This document shows positions 31,815 through 42,868 of a stretch of 64,000 nt of DNA, in pieces. Below the pieces are notes generated by a model. It was given only the letters and a program-made list of their open reading frames with translations, did no database searches and was not told the origin of the DNA. The position numbers and the translations under genes are program-made. Source of the DNA: Entophlyctis helioformis (lineage: Eukaryota; Chytridiomycota; Chytridiomycetes; Chytridiales; Chytriomycetaceae); the NCBI GenBank assembly GCA_025526915.1, contig JAHLKH010000106.1, positions 28,216-92,215 of the forward strand. The letters are read 5' to 3'. Each line of letters starts with the position of its first letter. The first letter of the stretch is position 1.

Positions 31815-32036
31815 CAGGCGCAGTGGCAGCCAGTCGGAAGATGATCTTTGCTGAATGAATGCACCATACTAACATGCTGTTGGGTGCTGTTGGATACGAG
31901 CGCATTCATTTTGTCGGTAAGGCGAAGTAGTTGAGTTGAAGCAGGTAAGGCGAAGTAGTCGAGTTGAAGTTGAAGCAGTTGAGGTGCTGAGAGGGCAAGG
32001 CGAAGCAGTCGAGTTGAAGACAGACAGCCAGCCAGC
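31815..32036. repeat. Imperfect tandem repeat between convergent genes
   Basis: Between the receptor and uS19m genes, 31916-32025 holds three or four imperfect copies of AAGGCGAAGTAGTCGAGTTGAAG. Simple repeat, no gene. Confidence 0.6.
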
Positions 32037-32288
32037 CTAGCGGTCCTTCTTCTTGAACGAGAACGGCTTGCGGGTTGTGGAGAACTCGCCCAGCTTCTTG
32101 CCGACCATCTGCTCAGTCACAAAGACGGGCAGGTGCGTCTTGCCGTTGTGGACCAGGAACTTGCGGCCGACGTGCGACGGCAGGATGGTGGACGAGCGCG
32201 CCGCCGTGATGATGGGCTCGGCGGCGTTGGTGGCCGTCATGCGGGGGAACGGCACAAAGAACGGGCCCTTCCACACGGCTCTCGGCAT
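32037..32288 (-). CDS. Mitochondrial ribosomal protein uS19 (RSM19-like)
   Basis: An 83-residue basic protein with the S19 family pattern: RAVWKGPFF at the N-terminus, then [40 protein letters not shown] and a KKKDR end. Length equals bacterial and mitochondrial S19 (about 80-92 aa) and is much shorter than cytosolic uS19. It is a small-subunit head protein contacting 12S/16S-type rRNA. Single exon; the start is the only Met near the family N-terminus. Confidence 0.9.
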   Translation of the reverse strand: MPRAVWKGPFFVPFPRMTATNAAEPIITAARSSTILPSHVGRKFLVHNGKTHLPVFVTEQMVGKKLGEFSTTRKPFSFKKKDR

Positions 32289-32649
32289 GGCGTGCGCTGC
32301 GGTGGTTGTGTGTGTGTGTGGTTGTGTAGTTGTGGTTGTGGTTGTGGTTGTTGTAGTTGTTGTAGTTGTTGTGGTTGTACAAGCAGTCGTCGCAGTCGCC
32401 GAAAGTGATCTCGCCGTCAAGCCGTTCGTCGACTTTGTTTTCTTCCAGCTCTGCGACCGCGACGAGACCTCTTGCAGACACCTCGCAGACACCTCGCAGC
32501 TGTAAGCACGCACGCTGGCTGGCCCGTACGCACGCCTGTAAGCAAACTGACAGACGCCCGCCGACGCCGCCATACAAACAGACAACAGACAACCGCCCAG
32601 CGACCGACAACCGCACGACGCCCTCTGACCGCCCAGCGAGCCGCCCCGC
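32289..32649. promoter_or_regulatory. Divergent promoter region with a (GTTGTG)n microsatellite
   Basis: The 361 bp between uS19m and RPA190 hold both promoters. A GTTGTG/GTAGTT microsatellite spans about 32303-32382. Near 32560-32640 are short ACAACCGCCCAGCGACC-type repeats. No TATA box is evident. Confidence 0.5.
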
Positions 32650-35600
32650 ATGAACATCTCCAACGCCGTGTCTGCGCAGGTCGGCGCCGTCCACTTCTCG
32701 TTCTACTCGGCCAGCGACGTGCGCAAGCTCTCGGTCAAGCACATCACAAACCCGCTCATCTTTGACAACCTCGACCATCCCACTGCCGGCGGTCTGTACG
32801 ACTCGGCCCTCGGCCCCTACGACAAGGGCGAAGTGTGAGTCGGCATTCATCGCATGCCCGCGCAGACGCCGACGTCTTTTTTGTTGTTGTGCCGTCGTGC
32901 TGCTGTCATGCCGTGCCATACAGACCTGCGGCCGTGCCATACAGACATGCGGCCATGCCATGCCATACAGACCTATACACACTGGCGGACGCACAGGCTA
33001 ACCCCTGCGATCCACCCGCTGCGCCTCGGCTCGACAGATGCACCACCTGCCACCTCGGCCACTCCCTGTGCCCGGGCCATTTCGGCCACATTGAGCTGTC
33101 CGTGCCCGTCTACAACCCCATCACCTTCCGTCTGCTGTACAAGCTGCTGCAGTCCACCTGCTACTACTGCCACCGTCTGCGCACCTCCCGCACCGTCATC
33201 CACCATTTCGGCGCAAAGCTCAGACTCGTGCAGGCCGGCCTGATCGTCGAGGCCTCGCAGCTCGACCAGATCATCTCGGTCCGTGGTGGGGCCGCCAAAA
33301 AGGACAAGGCGGCCACAAAGACCGCCAAGCCCAAGGCGTCCAAGTCGGCCTCGGCTGTCGTCGACAACGAGGCTGCCGAAGACAATGGCGGCGACGACGA
33401 CAACGACAACGACAACGACAGCGACAATGACCAGGACGACAACGACGATGCGTACATGGACGCTCTCGAGGCCGCTGCCGCCGAAGAGGCCAACGATCCC
33501 GCTCTCGCCCATCTGCCGCCCAATGCGTCGGCCTCGGAGCGCATCATTGCACGCATCGAAGCCTTTGTCGACAAGGCCTTTGCCAACGCCAACGCGAACC
33601 CCAAGTGCGTTGCCGCAAAGACCACGCTGGTCACCGACAACCTGCGCCGTCTCGAGCGCCAGTTCCTGCAGGCGATCCCGTCGCTTGCGTGCCAAAACTG
33701 TGGCGGCCAGTCGCCAAAGTTCCGCACAGAGGCCCAGACGAAGATCTTTGAGCGTCCGCTGGCTGCCAAGCAGCGCTCGCTCATGAACGCGCGCAACCTC
33801 AAGTTTGAGCCGCTGTTTGGCGAGTCGTCGTCCTCTGCTGACGCCCCAGCTGCCAGATCGGCACCGCTTGACCGCCGCGTCAACGTGTCGCTTTCTGCCG
33901 ATGATGTGTATTCCGTCGCCGGTGTCGACCCAGAGACGGCCCCCGCCGACGGCACGCCTAGAGACACGTACCTCACGCCTCTGCAGGTGCGCGCTCACTT
34001 GGAGCTGCTCTGGAAGCGCGAGCAGACCATCCTCGACGTGCTCTACGGCACTCCCCAGAAGGACGGTACGCGCGTGTCAAGCCCAGACATCTTCTTCCAG
34101 GACGTCGTGTCTGTGCCCCCGAACCGTTTTCGTCCGCTGTCCAAGATGGGCGACATGATGTACGAGCACCCGCAGAACATCCATCTGACCGAGATCATCA
34201 AGTCCAACCACGCCATCCAGGACCTCCAGCTCCAGGAACGCGAGGCTCTGTCCCAGCTTGCTGGCGCCGATCCCAAGCTTCTGCAGCTGCGTCGCGCCGA
34301 GTACCTCAAGCGCACGGTCGAGTCGTGGATCAAGCTGCAGCAGAGCGTCAACTACCTCATCGACAGCTCCAAAGCCCCGCTCGCTGCTGGTGGCAAGCCT
34401 GCCCCGCCTGGCGTGCGCCAGATTCTCGAGAAGAAGGAGGGTCTGTTCCGCAAGCACATGATGGGCAAGCGTGTCAACTACGCTGCCCGCAGTGTCATCT
34501 CGCCCGATCCATACATTGAGACCAACGAGATCGGCATCCCGCCCGTGTTTGCCACCAAGCTGACGTACCCCGAGCCTGTCACGCACCACAACGTCAAGGA
34601 GCTGCGCAAAAACGTCATCAACGGCCCCACCAAGTGGCCCGGTGCCGCCTATGTGCAGAACGAGGACGGATCGCTTGTCAACCTGGCCATGTTTGACGAG
34701 GCTGGCCGCACGGCCATTGCCAACCAGCTGCTGACTCCCAGCATGCACCACGGCGACACCAACACGGCGTACCACTTTTCACACACCAACAAGAAGGTGT
34801 ACCGCCACCTGCGCAACGGCGACTTTCTCCTGCTCAACCGTCAGCCGACGCTGCACAAGCCGTCCATCATGGCGCACACGGCACGCGTCCTGCCCAACGA
34901 GAAGACGATCCGCATGCACTACGCCAACTGTAACACGTACAATGCCGATTTCGACGGTGACGAGATGAACGCGCACTTGCCGCAGAACGAGCTTGCGCGT
35001 GCCGAGGCCATGCTGATTGCCCGCACCGACCAGCAGTACCTGGTTCCCACGGACGGCGGTGTGCTCCGCGGTCTCATCCAGGACCACGTGGACGCTGGTG
35101 TCGACATGTGCTCGCGTGACACCTTCTTCACGCGCGAGGAGTACCTGCAGCTCGTGTATGCCGGCCTTCTTCCCGAGGGCTCTGCATCGCTCGCTCTCGG
35201 CAATGGCAACATCGAAGAGAAGATCAAGATTGGCCGCCATGGCCGTATTGTCACGCTGCCGCCTGCCATCTTCAAGCCCACGGCCAGATGGACGGGCAAG
35301 CAGATCATCTCGACCATCCTTGTCAACCTCATTCCCGAGGACCGCGACCTCCTCAACCTCAAGTCCAAGTCGCGCATCCCGGCCAAGCAGTGGGGCCCCA
35401 CGGCACCCGAGGAGCAGCAGGTGCTCTTCATGGACGGATACCTGCTCACTGGTATCCTGGACAAGTCGCAGTTTGGTGCGAGTGCCAAGGGTTTGGTGCA
35501 CGCCATGTACGAGGTGTACGGAGCACCGTATGCGGCAAGCTGCTGTCTATTCTGGCCGGCTGTTCACAACGTACCTCCAGTTTGCCGGCTTCACCTGTCG

Positions 35601-38425
35601 CATGGACGATTTGCGGCTCACCGAAGAGGGCGACCAGGTGCGTCGCGATCTCATCAACCGCGCCAGCGGGATCGGTCGCGAGGCTGTCGCTGAAGTCACG
35701 TCGGTCAAGCCGGTCGACGAGGCGGCCATCAAGAAGCAGCCGCTGCACGTGCAGAGCCAGGCACATCGGATGTACAAGCCAAGGTGTCGCTCGCGTTAGA
35801 GAGCGTGCTGCGCCAGTCGGAGAAAATGGCGGCGCTCGACTCAGCCATGAAGTCGCGCACCAACCGCGTAACTTCCGAGATCATCTCATCGTGTGTGCCC
35901 GACAGGCTCCTCAAGCCGTTCCCGGCCAACAACATGCAGGTCATGACCGTCTCGGGTGCCAAGGGCTCCGGTGTCAACGTGTCGCAGATCTCGTGTCTGC
36001 TTGGCCAGCAGGAGCTCGAAGGCAAGCGTGTGCCCACCATGATCTCTGGCAAGACGCTGCCCAGTTTCTTGCCGTTTGAGACGTCGGCGCGCGCTGGTGG
36101 ATACATTACCGGCCGTTTCTTAACAGGCATCCGTCCGCAAGAGTACTACTTCCACTGTATGGCTGGTCGTGAGGGTCTCATTGACACGGCCGTCAAGACA
36201 TCGCGTTCCGGATACCTGCAGCGCTGTCTCATTAAGCACCTGGAGGGTCTGCGCGTGCACTACGACCACACTGTCCGCGACCTCGACGGGTCGGTGCTCC
36301 AGTTCCAGTACGGCGAGGATGCGCTGGATGTGATCAAGCAGACCACGCTCACCAACTTTGAGTTTTGCGCGCTCAATTACCGCGCGCTGCTCAAGCGCTA
36401 TGACCCGTCTGCCCTCGCTGGCAAGGTCGATGACGAGCAGGTCGACCGCCATCTCAAGCGCATCCGCAAGCAGGACCGCGAGAGTGTGGCGGCTGGCCAA
36501 CCCATCCGCGATCGCGACCCTCTCCTCTCCATCTTCAGCCCGAGTCGGTTCATTGGTGCGGTCTCTGACAAGTTCTCGTCGACGCTCGACGCGTACATTG
36601 AAAAGAACGACCACGGCCTGCTTGTGCCGTCGTCCAAGAAGGACAAGAAGGATGGCAAGGGCAAGGACAAGGAGGAGCTCCGCAACACGTGGTCTTTCCC
36701 CCGCATTTCGCCGCGCAAGTTCCGCGCACTCATGGAGCTCAAGTACATGCACTCGCTGGTGGAGCCCGGCGAGGCCGTCGGTCTGCTCGCCGCACAGTCG
36801 ATTGGTGAGCCGTCCACGCAGATGACGCTCAACACCTTCCACTTTGCTGGATTCGGTGCCAAGAACGTGACGCTGGGTATCCCGCGTCTGCGTGAAATCA
36901 TCATGACGGCCTCGGCGTCCATCCAGACGCCGCTCATGCGTCTGCCGCTCAACCCGGGCTTCACGGCCGACCAGGCGGAAGACGTTGCACACCGCATCCA
37001 CCGCCTCGTGCTGTCGCAGGTCATGGAGGGGCTCACGGTCTCTGAGCGGCTGACGGCCAAGAACGGGCACGACCAGACGCGTCGCAAGGTGCTGACGCTG
37101 CGGCTGCAGTTCTGGCCCAAGGCGGCATACAAGGCGCAGTACGAGATGACGCCCGAGGATCTTGGTGCGCTGATTGAGACCAAGTTTGTGCCGCAGCTCG
37201 ACCGCGCCATTGCACGCGATCTCAAGTCGCGTGTCCGCAAGGGTGCCGACGAGGACTCGGGCGACGGCGAGGCGATTGGCGTCTCGCTTGGCGCGTTCGA
37301 TGATACCGGTGCGCGTCGTGGCAAGAAGGCTGCCGACGGCGAGGACGGCGAGGGTGCCGACGAGGACGAGGGTGCAGCTGCGGCCAAGGCCGGTGGCAAA
37401 GCCGGCAAGAAGGCTGGCCGCGGCAAACGCGGTGCGGCTGACGAAGCCCCTGACGATGACGACGACGATGACGATGCAGAGTCGGACGAGGAGCAGGGCG
37501 ACGGCGATGTGACGGCCACCAAGTCGTCTGCCAAGCGCATGCAGCAGGCTACCTACGACGAGCCGGACGAGGACGACGAGGATGTCATTGATGCCATGAA
37601 CCGTCTGGACGGCAACGGCGATGACGACGAGGAGGAAGCCGTTGCTGCCAAGGCAGAGGACGATCGCGACCGTGATGGCCGTACGCGCGAGGACCGTATC
37701 CGCGAGGAGAGCAAGTATGTCAGTGGATACAAGTTTGACAAGCGGAATGGACGGTGGTGCGAGATTACACTCGAGGTAAGGGCTCTTGGTACGCCATGTG
37801 CTGCTGGCCGACCCTGACTGACTGACTGATTGACTGGTTTCTGCTGTAGTTTGCTGCCGACACCAAGAAGATTCTCATGGTTGCGCTTGCAGAGGACATT
37901 TGCCACAATGTTGTCATCCGCGAGGTCAAGGGCATCTCGCGCTGCTACCCGCTGCCCAACGAGTCCGAGAATGACAAGTCGGTCAATGTGGGCACGGACG
38001 GTGTCAACCTCCGCGGCATGTGGGAATTCTCGGATGTCATTGACGTGCACTCAATGCACACCAACGACATTGCAGCCATTTTGCAGACGTACGGTGTCGA
38101 AGCTGCGCGCGCGGCCATCATGCAGGAGATTGCAGGTGTGTTCGGCGTGTACGGTATCCAGGTCGACCCGCGCCACCTGTCCATCATTGCCGACTACATG
38201 ACGTTCGAGGGCGGGTACAAGCCGTTCAACCGCATGGGCATGAACTCGAACCCGTCCCCGTTCTCGCAAATGTCGTTTGAGACCACGACCGGGTTCTTGA
38301 CCACCGCCACACTGTCGGGCGATTTTGATCCTCTGGACTCGCCGTCGGCGCGACTCGTCATGGGCCAGGTCGTCAAGGGCGGCACCGGCTCGTTTGCTGT
38401 GCTGCAGCCCATTGCTGCAGTCTGA
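32650..38425 (+). CDS. RPA190: RNA polymerase I largest subunit (A190), with three apparent single-base deletions
   Basis: CDS join(32650..32834, 33038..37775, 37850..38425), about 1,833 aa. This is the catalytic subunit of Pol I, which makes pre-rRNA in the nucleolus. Diagnostic motifs: [20 protein letters not shown] (clamp zinc region), the active-site [10 protein letters not shown] (about 34950), [47 protein letters not shown] (bridge helix/trigger loop) and [14 protein letters not shown]. Acidic inserts occur near 33370-33460 and 37230-37680, the second typical of A190. The frame breaks three times in 240 bp (about 35534, 35556 and 35752-35768); each is repaired by one extra base and homology continues in every frame, so sequencing or assembly error is likelier than loss. 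Confidence 0.93.
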
Positions 38426-38589
38426 CACCCCGTCTCTCCCTTTCCTCCTTCCTTTTATCACAATCACTCTCTATAAGCCGCCGTTTGGCTGCAATGAATC
38501 GACCCTATTCGCAATGGACAACGCGACGCAATACATTCGTTTGTAAAAGATATGATGGAAGCAATGCAAGACCGTGGGCGAAGAGGGCA
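38426..38589. terminator. Convergent 3' region of RPA190 and the Dpy-30 protein gene
   Basis: A 164-bp AT-richer spacer between two converging stops, so it carries both 3' ends. No defined signal is clear. Confidence 0.35.
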
Positions 38590-39204
38590 CTACTGCTCCT
38601 CGGTGTCTTCGGCATCGCCAGGCTCGCTTGCTGCTTCTTCGCCTTCGCCTTCACCGTCACCGGCTGGTGCCGCCTCCTCGCCACCGCCTGCCTCACCGCC
38701 ATCGCCTGCAGCTACGGCCTCCTCGCCGCCTGCCCCGGCAATTGAGACTTTAGATCCACGCGCAGACGGCACGGCAGCCTCCTCGGTCACCGGCTCCTGG
38801 ACCGGTGCCGACGCAGCAGCAGCAGCAGCAGCAGCACCAGCACCAGCATTGGATGCAGCCCCACCAGCGGGCATCTGCGCCATCTTGTCAATCGCCCGCG
38901 CACGCTCAGCGACCCGCACGCGCACCTCGCTCATAAACCGCGCACGGTCCTCGCGCTCCTCGCGCAAGCGCTCGTTGTACACGCCCACAACGGCCGACTC
39001 GGCGTCCGACTGCGCCTTGATATGCGATGTCAGCGCGGTGGCTTGCGTGTGCTGCAAGAGGTACGACGAGAGGAACGCGATGGGGTCCTGGTGCGTGTCG
39101 TACGACGAGTGTTTGGACGGCGTGTACGGGTACGTGAGCAGCAGCTCCGTCAGCGCTTTGGCGAGCGTTGGGCCGACCGTCTGTTTGATGTAGGCAGCCT
39201 CCAT
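38590..39204 (-). CDS. Dpy-30-motif protein with acidic Ala/Glu-rich tail
   Basis: A 204-residue intronless protein. The N-terminal 50 residues (IKQTVGPTLAKALTELLLTY, then DPIAFLSSYLLQH) match the Dpy-30 helix-loop-helix dimerisation motif, in which xxPxLxxxLxxL is followed by DPxxFLxxYLL. A charged, coiled-coil-like region (ERLREEREDRARFMSEVRVR) follows, then a low-complexity tail rich in Ala, Gly and Glu. Dpy-30 motifs occur in COMPASS subunits and in flagellar radial-spoke and adenylate-kinase-7-type proteins. The longer coiled region and spore-bearing context favour a flagellar role, but this is a guess. Only 72 bp separate it from the divergent zinc-finger gene. Confidence 0.75.
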   Translation of the reverse strand: MEAAYIKQTVGPTLAKALTELLLTYPYTPSKHSSYDTHQDPIAFLSSYLLQHTQATALTSHIKAQSDAESAVVGVYNERLREEREDRARFMSEVRVRVAERARAIDKMAQMPAGGAASNAGAGAAAAAAAASAPVQEPVTEEAAVPSARGSKVSIAGAGGEEAVAAGDGGEAGGGEEAAPAGDGEGEGEEAASEPGDAEDTEEQ

Positions 39205-39276
39205 TGTCGTCTTGAGATTTCGATGGATTGTGATAGACTTTCCTGAATTTTGCAAACGAATTTTGTGCGATTCGGC

Positions 39277-41006
39277 ATGTCGGGCTTGGAACATCAGCCC
39301 ACCGCCTCTCTGGCATCGGCATTGCCGTCGACGCCATTTGCTGGCACGGACACGCCTGCGGACGCCTCCGTCGCCGGCACTGCACGCCAGGCTGTGGCTG
39401 GGCAGGCCGGCCGGTCGGCCCGCACTCGTCGCCGCAAGACAGCTGCCGCACAATCGACGACGGCGGCTGCGGCTGCGACAGCGAATGCGACGGCTTTGCA
39501 AGCAGCCAGTCTGGTACAGGACGCAATGCAGGCGTTGACCCACTTGGATGCGGCGGTCGCTGTGCATGGCTACGATCAGGCGGCGCACATGGAACAGCTC
39601 GCCGCCATGGCCGCTGGACAGCAGAGCGGCACAGACGACACTGCCGGCATCCACGAGCATCTGCAGCAGCACCAACATCAACAGCAACAACAGCAGCAGC
39701 AGACCCTGCTGCGTCATGCGTACTTGCAAGCGCTGCTGCAACAGCAGCAACTTGGACAGCTTGGCCAGCCGCAGCACAGCGGGCAGCAGCCGCATGTCGA
39801 TGCAGACGCACACGCTGCTGCCACGGCGGCGGCAGCCGAGGCTGCAGTGCATGCGGCCGCAACAGCTTTCCAAACCTCGCACCGGCAGGCATCCGCATCG
39901 GCGTCACTGGAACACGACCAGCAGCCGGACGCGACCAACGAGGCGTTCACAGCGGCCGTCGCTCGAGCTCAGATGGCTGTTGCTGCCGCTGCCGCCGCTG
40001 CCGGCATGCCGCATCTAGCTGCATTCAACATGCAGCCGCATCTCATGGTCGAACACGCGGCTGCGCAGATGGCGGCGGCGGCTCTTGCGGCGGCTGCGGC
40101 TGCCACTGCCCAGCATCAACAGCAGGACGATCGGCTTGTGGCATCGACATCCAATACGCCTCCGAGGCAGCTGCCCTGTCACACATTGAACCTGCGTCAC
40201 CGTCAGAGTCTGCGTCGCCGCTGCCGGCCGGTGCCCATGCCGGTGCCGGTGGCAATGTGGGAGCAACAACCGTGTCGACCATGTCATCGTCATCGACAAT
40301 GCGCATGATGATGGCTATGATGTCCGGTGCAGCGAGCCAGCCGTCCATCCGCGGAGATATCACAATCGGGCCCGAGATTGACGGCATCGTCGTGTTCAAG
40401 CTGTCCGACGGCCGCTACATGTGTCCCATGTGCGACCGGTGTTTTACGCGGTAAGCCATCTAGCCATCAGCCAAGCCAGTGTGATGCAGGATCGTGAACT
40501 GACATGCGAGCAGCATGTTCAATCTCAAGACGCATCTGAATACGCATGTGCAGGACAAGCCGTTCGAGTGCGAGGTGTGCCATCTCAAGTTTGCCCGCAT
40601 GACAGATCTGACACGGCATATGCGGTCACACAGCGCCGAGCGGAACTACACATGCGAGACCTGCCATCGCAGTTTCTCCCGGTAAGGCGATCGACGCGGT
40701 TGCCGTCGTTCTCTGCCACGAGGCTACTGACACAAACGGGAGGTGTACAGGCGGGATGCATTGCGACGGCACCTGAACATGAAAGACGAGGGCAGAAGAA
40801 ACTATTGCGTGCCGCTGGATACGGCTCCAGCGAATACGGCTGCACAGACAACCGAAGTCCTCACAGCGGTGTTCCAGCAGCAGCTTGAAGCAATGCACGG
40901 ATCGGCTGTCGAGGCACGTTCCAGCCACGAGCCAACCGACCGCACCATCCAGCCAGACAATGATGGCCAGCCAGTGCTGGATCGCACCGTCGAACAGCAG
41001 CAACAG

Positions 41007-41044
<38 letters not shown>

Positions 41045-41261
41045 GGAGGCGGATGACGCGGCAGTGAGTATGGCAGCCAGCGCGGCTGCTGCGGCTGCGG
41101 CTGCGGCTGCCGCCGCCGCCAGTCTCGAGTACACACGTGCGGTTGAAGCGTTTGCCCAAGAAGCTGTTGCAGCGGCCGCAGCGGCCATCATGAATGCCGG
41201 CACATCCTCATCAACAGATACTCTCAACAACACCAGTGGAAATAGCAACAGCAACATATAA
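39277..41261 (+). CDS. C2H2 zinc-finger protein, poly-Gln/Ala rich, with one apparent frameshift
   Basis: Exons 39277..40450, 40514..40681 and 40751..41261; adding one base near 40100-40145 makes the total divisible by three (617 aa). The long N-terminal region is Ala/Gln/His-rich. The finger region begins with YMCPMCDRCFTR, then MFNLKTHLNTH; FECEVCHLKFARMTDLTRHMRSH; and YTCETCHRSFSRRDALRRHLNMK, where the last finger lacks a clear final His. Both introns split an Arg codon at the same point of adjacent fingers. The C-terminal tail has further Gln and Ala runs. It is probably a sequence-specific transcription factor; targets unknown. The frame break could be a sequencing error. Start at MSGLEHQP (39277); an in-frame Met lies at 39250. 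Confidence 0.75.
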
Positions 41262-41574
41262 ATATACTTTTTGCAATCAGACGCGCTTGTTTTTGGTCAT
41301 CAGGCTTATGTGGAGAGTGTGGGGCTGGCAGTCTGTTGGTGTATGCTCGTTCTGCCACTCATTATCTGTGTTGTCAATGAGCCAATGTCATTACTAGTGG
41401 GGCGTGCCATGCGAGTGACGCATTCGTATCCATAGATAGTAGACTAGGTCGGCAACATGATCAATGGATATGTCGCTTGGAAAGGAAGGCTTTAAGCGAG
41501 CAATACGTGGTTTTGAATTGGCTGTTGGATTTCAACAAATATTAGATATATAATGTTTCTGCAACTAATTTCGG
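41262..41574. other. AT-rich spacer downstream of the zinc-finger gene
   Basis: 313 bp of lower GC than the rest (for example ATTAGATATATAATG near 41540). It probably carries the zinc-finger gene 3' end and the original upstream flank of the second tRNA-Leu. No gene seen. It ends with the LTR target duplication TCGG (41571-41574). Confidence 0.5.
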
Positions 41575-41889
41575 TGTAGCGGGCCAAGTCTGTGCAGTCG
41601 ATCAGATACGCTTCATTACACACATGTGGTAGCATTCAAGGCCGAACCTGTGCAGTCGGTCAGATACGCTTAGAGCCGACTGCACGCAGGGCAAGGCACG
41701 CTTTAAGTACGCGGCCTAACACACTCGACATGAGGCAACAGCCCGAAACAACTTGTGGCGTCTAGGCGCGCCCCAACTGTGGGTTGCGCCCCTCGGCCGA
41801 ATGGCCGAGTCTCATGTCCAATCCTGAGACATCGAGAGGCGCATCCCCCTGGAGGCGATCCACCGAGCTAGGCGGCTGAGCCCGTAACA
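41575..41889 (-). mobile_element. Solo LTR copy 2, upstream of the second tRNA-Leu(AAG), inverted
   Basis: Also 315 bp and the reverse complement of copy 1 at 14903-15217 with only a few mismatches. The ends read TGTAGCGGGC and GCCCGTAACA on the plus strand. It is flanked by a different 4-bp direct repeat, TCGG (41571-41574 and 41890-41893), so it is an independent insertion. It ends 14 bp upstream of the tRNA. Confidence 0.88.
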
Positions 41890-41903
41890 TCGGTATGTGA
41901 TGA

Positions 41904-41985
41904 GGGCGGATGGCCGAGCGGTCCAAGGCGCCACGTTAAGGCCGTGGTCTCTCCGGAGGCGTGGGTTCGAATCCCACTTCGCTCA
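41904..41985 (+). tRNA. tRNA-Leu (anticodon AAG), copy 2
   Basis: Identical over all 82 nt to the gene at 15231-15312, with the same long variable arm and anticodon loop TTAAGGC. A T5 terminator follows at about 41990. Similarity to the first locus continues for about 70 bp downstream (TTGGATCAG then a CGG run), showing the locus itself was duplicated. Confidence 0.95.
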
Positions 41986-42190
41986 TTCACTTTTTGCTCG
42001 CCGAGCCTCCTTGCTGGGCAGATGCGACATTCTTTTTGGATCAGCCGGCGGCGGCGGCGGCGTGCACCACTCTGTCTCTGGACACCCAGCCAGCAGCGAG
42101 CGTTGCTGGACGCACTGGCGATCGTGCATCTGCAGTGTTTCTGTGTCGTTCAAGAGCAGAGACGATGTATTTGACAGTGGGCGACGATGG

Positions 42191-42695
42191 TCAGATGCCG
42201 AGTGTCTTGGCATAGGCAGACACCTCGCCGTCGGCCTCGATGACGTCGACGTGGGCGTGGGTGTTGAGCGATGCTGTGGATCAACGCAAGCAGATGGATG
42301 CATGCAAGGCCGTCAGCAGGCTGCAGGACACGGCCGAGCCCAAGCGTCACAGACTCACTGAGGAGGTTGTCGGGCATGGTCGCAGCGAACCCGAGAATCG
42401 ACGAGTCGTAGCGGTGGCCAATGGTGCCACCTGCAGCCAAGCGGGTCAGCAAGCGGGTCAGCAAGCAGGGTGAGTGGGCAGACAGCAGGCAGACAGAGGG
42501 GGCGGGCGGCCACGCACCCTGCTTGACAACGTCGTCGGCGGCCTTGTCGATGACGTCCTTGGGAGTGTCTGCCTTGAACATCACAATGTACTTGCCTGTG
42601 CTTGCGTGTGCGGCCAGCGGGGCGTCGGCAGCAGCAGCGACAGAGGCAGCACAGGCCATGGCGAGCGCAGACGCCAGCGCAGAGGGAGCAACCAT
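42191..42695 (-). CDS. Secreted or vacuolar I9-type proteinase inhibitor (PBI2-like)
   Basis: Three exons, complement(join(42191..42273, 42359..42430, 42518..42695)), 110 aa, with consistent phases. After a hydrophobic N-terminus (about 24 residues, signal-peptide-like) comes an inhibitor I9 domain: GKYIVMFKADTPKDVIDKAA, GGTIGHRYDSSILGFAATMP and HVDVIEADGEVSAYAKTLGI. I9 domains are the propeptides of subtilisin-like proteases; stand-alone versions such as yeast Pbi2 inhibit vacuolar proteinase B. No protease domain is attached, so it is a free inhibitor. The signal-like N-terminus differs from yeast Pbi2, which lacks one. Confidence 0.8.
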
Positions 42696-42868
42696 GATGC
42701 AGGTGTGAGAGAGAGTGTGTGTGTGTGTGTGAGTGCAAGGGCGTGCCAGGGTGGTGACGCCAAGCTTGTGGCGAATCTCCGACGCTGCACGCACCCGACA
42801 TGGTCAACAGGAGAGTGTTGGCGGTTCGTGGGAAAGCAACAGGAAAGTCTGTCCCAGAGCGCACCGCT

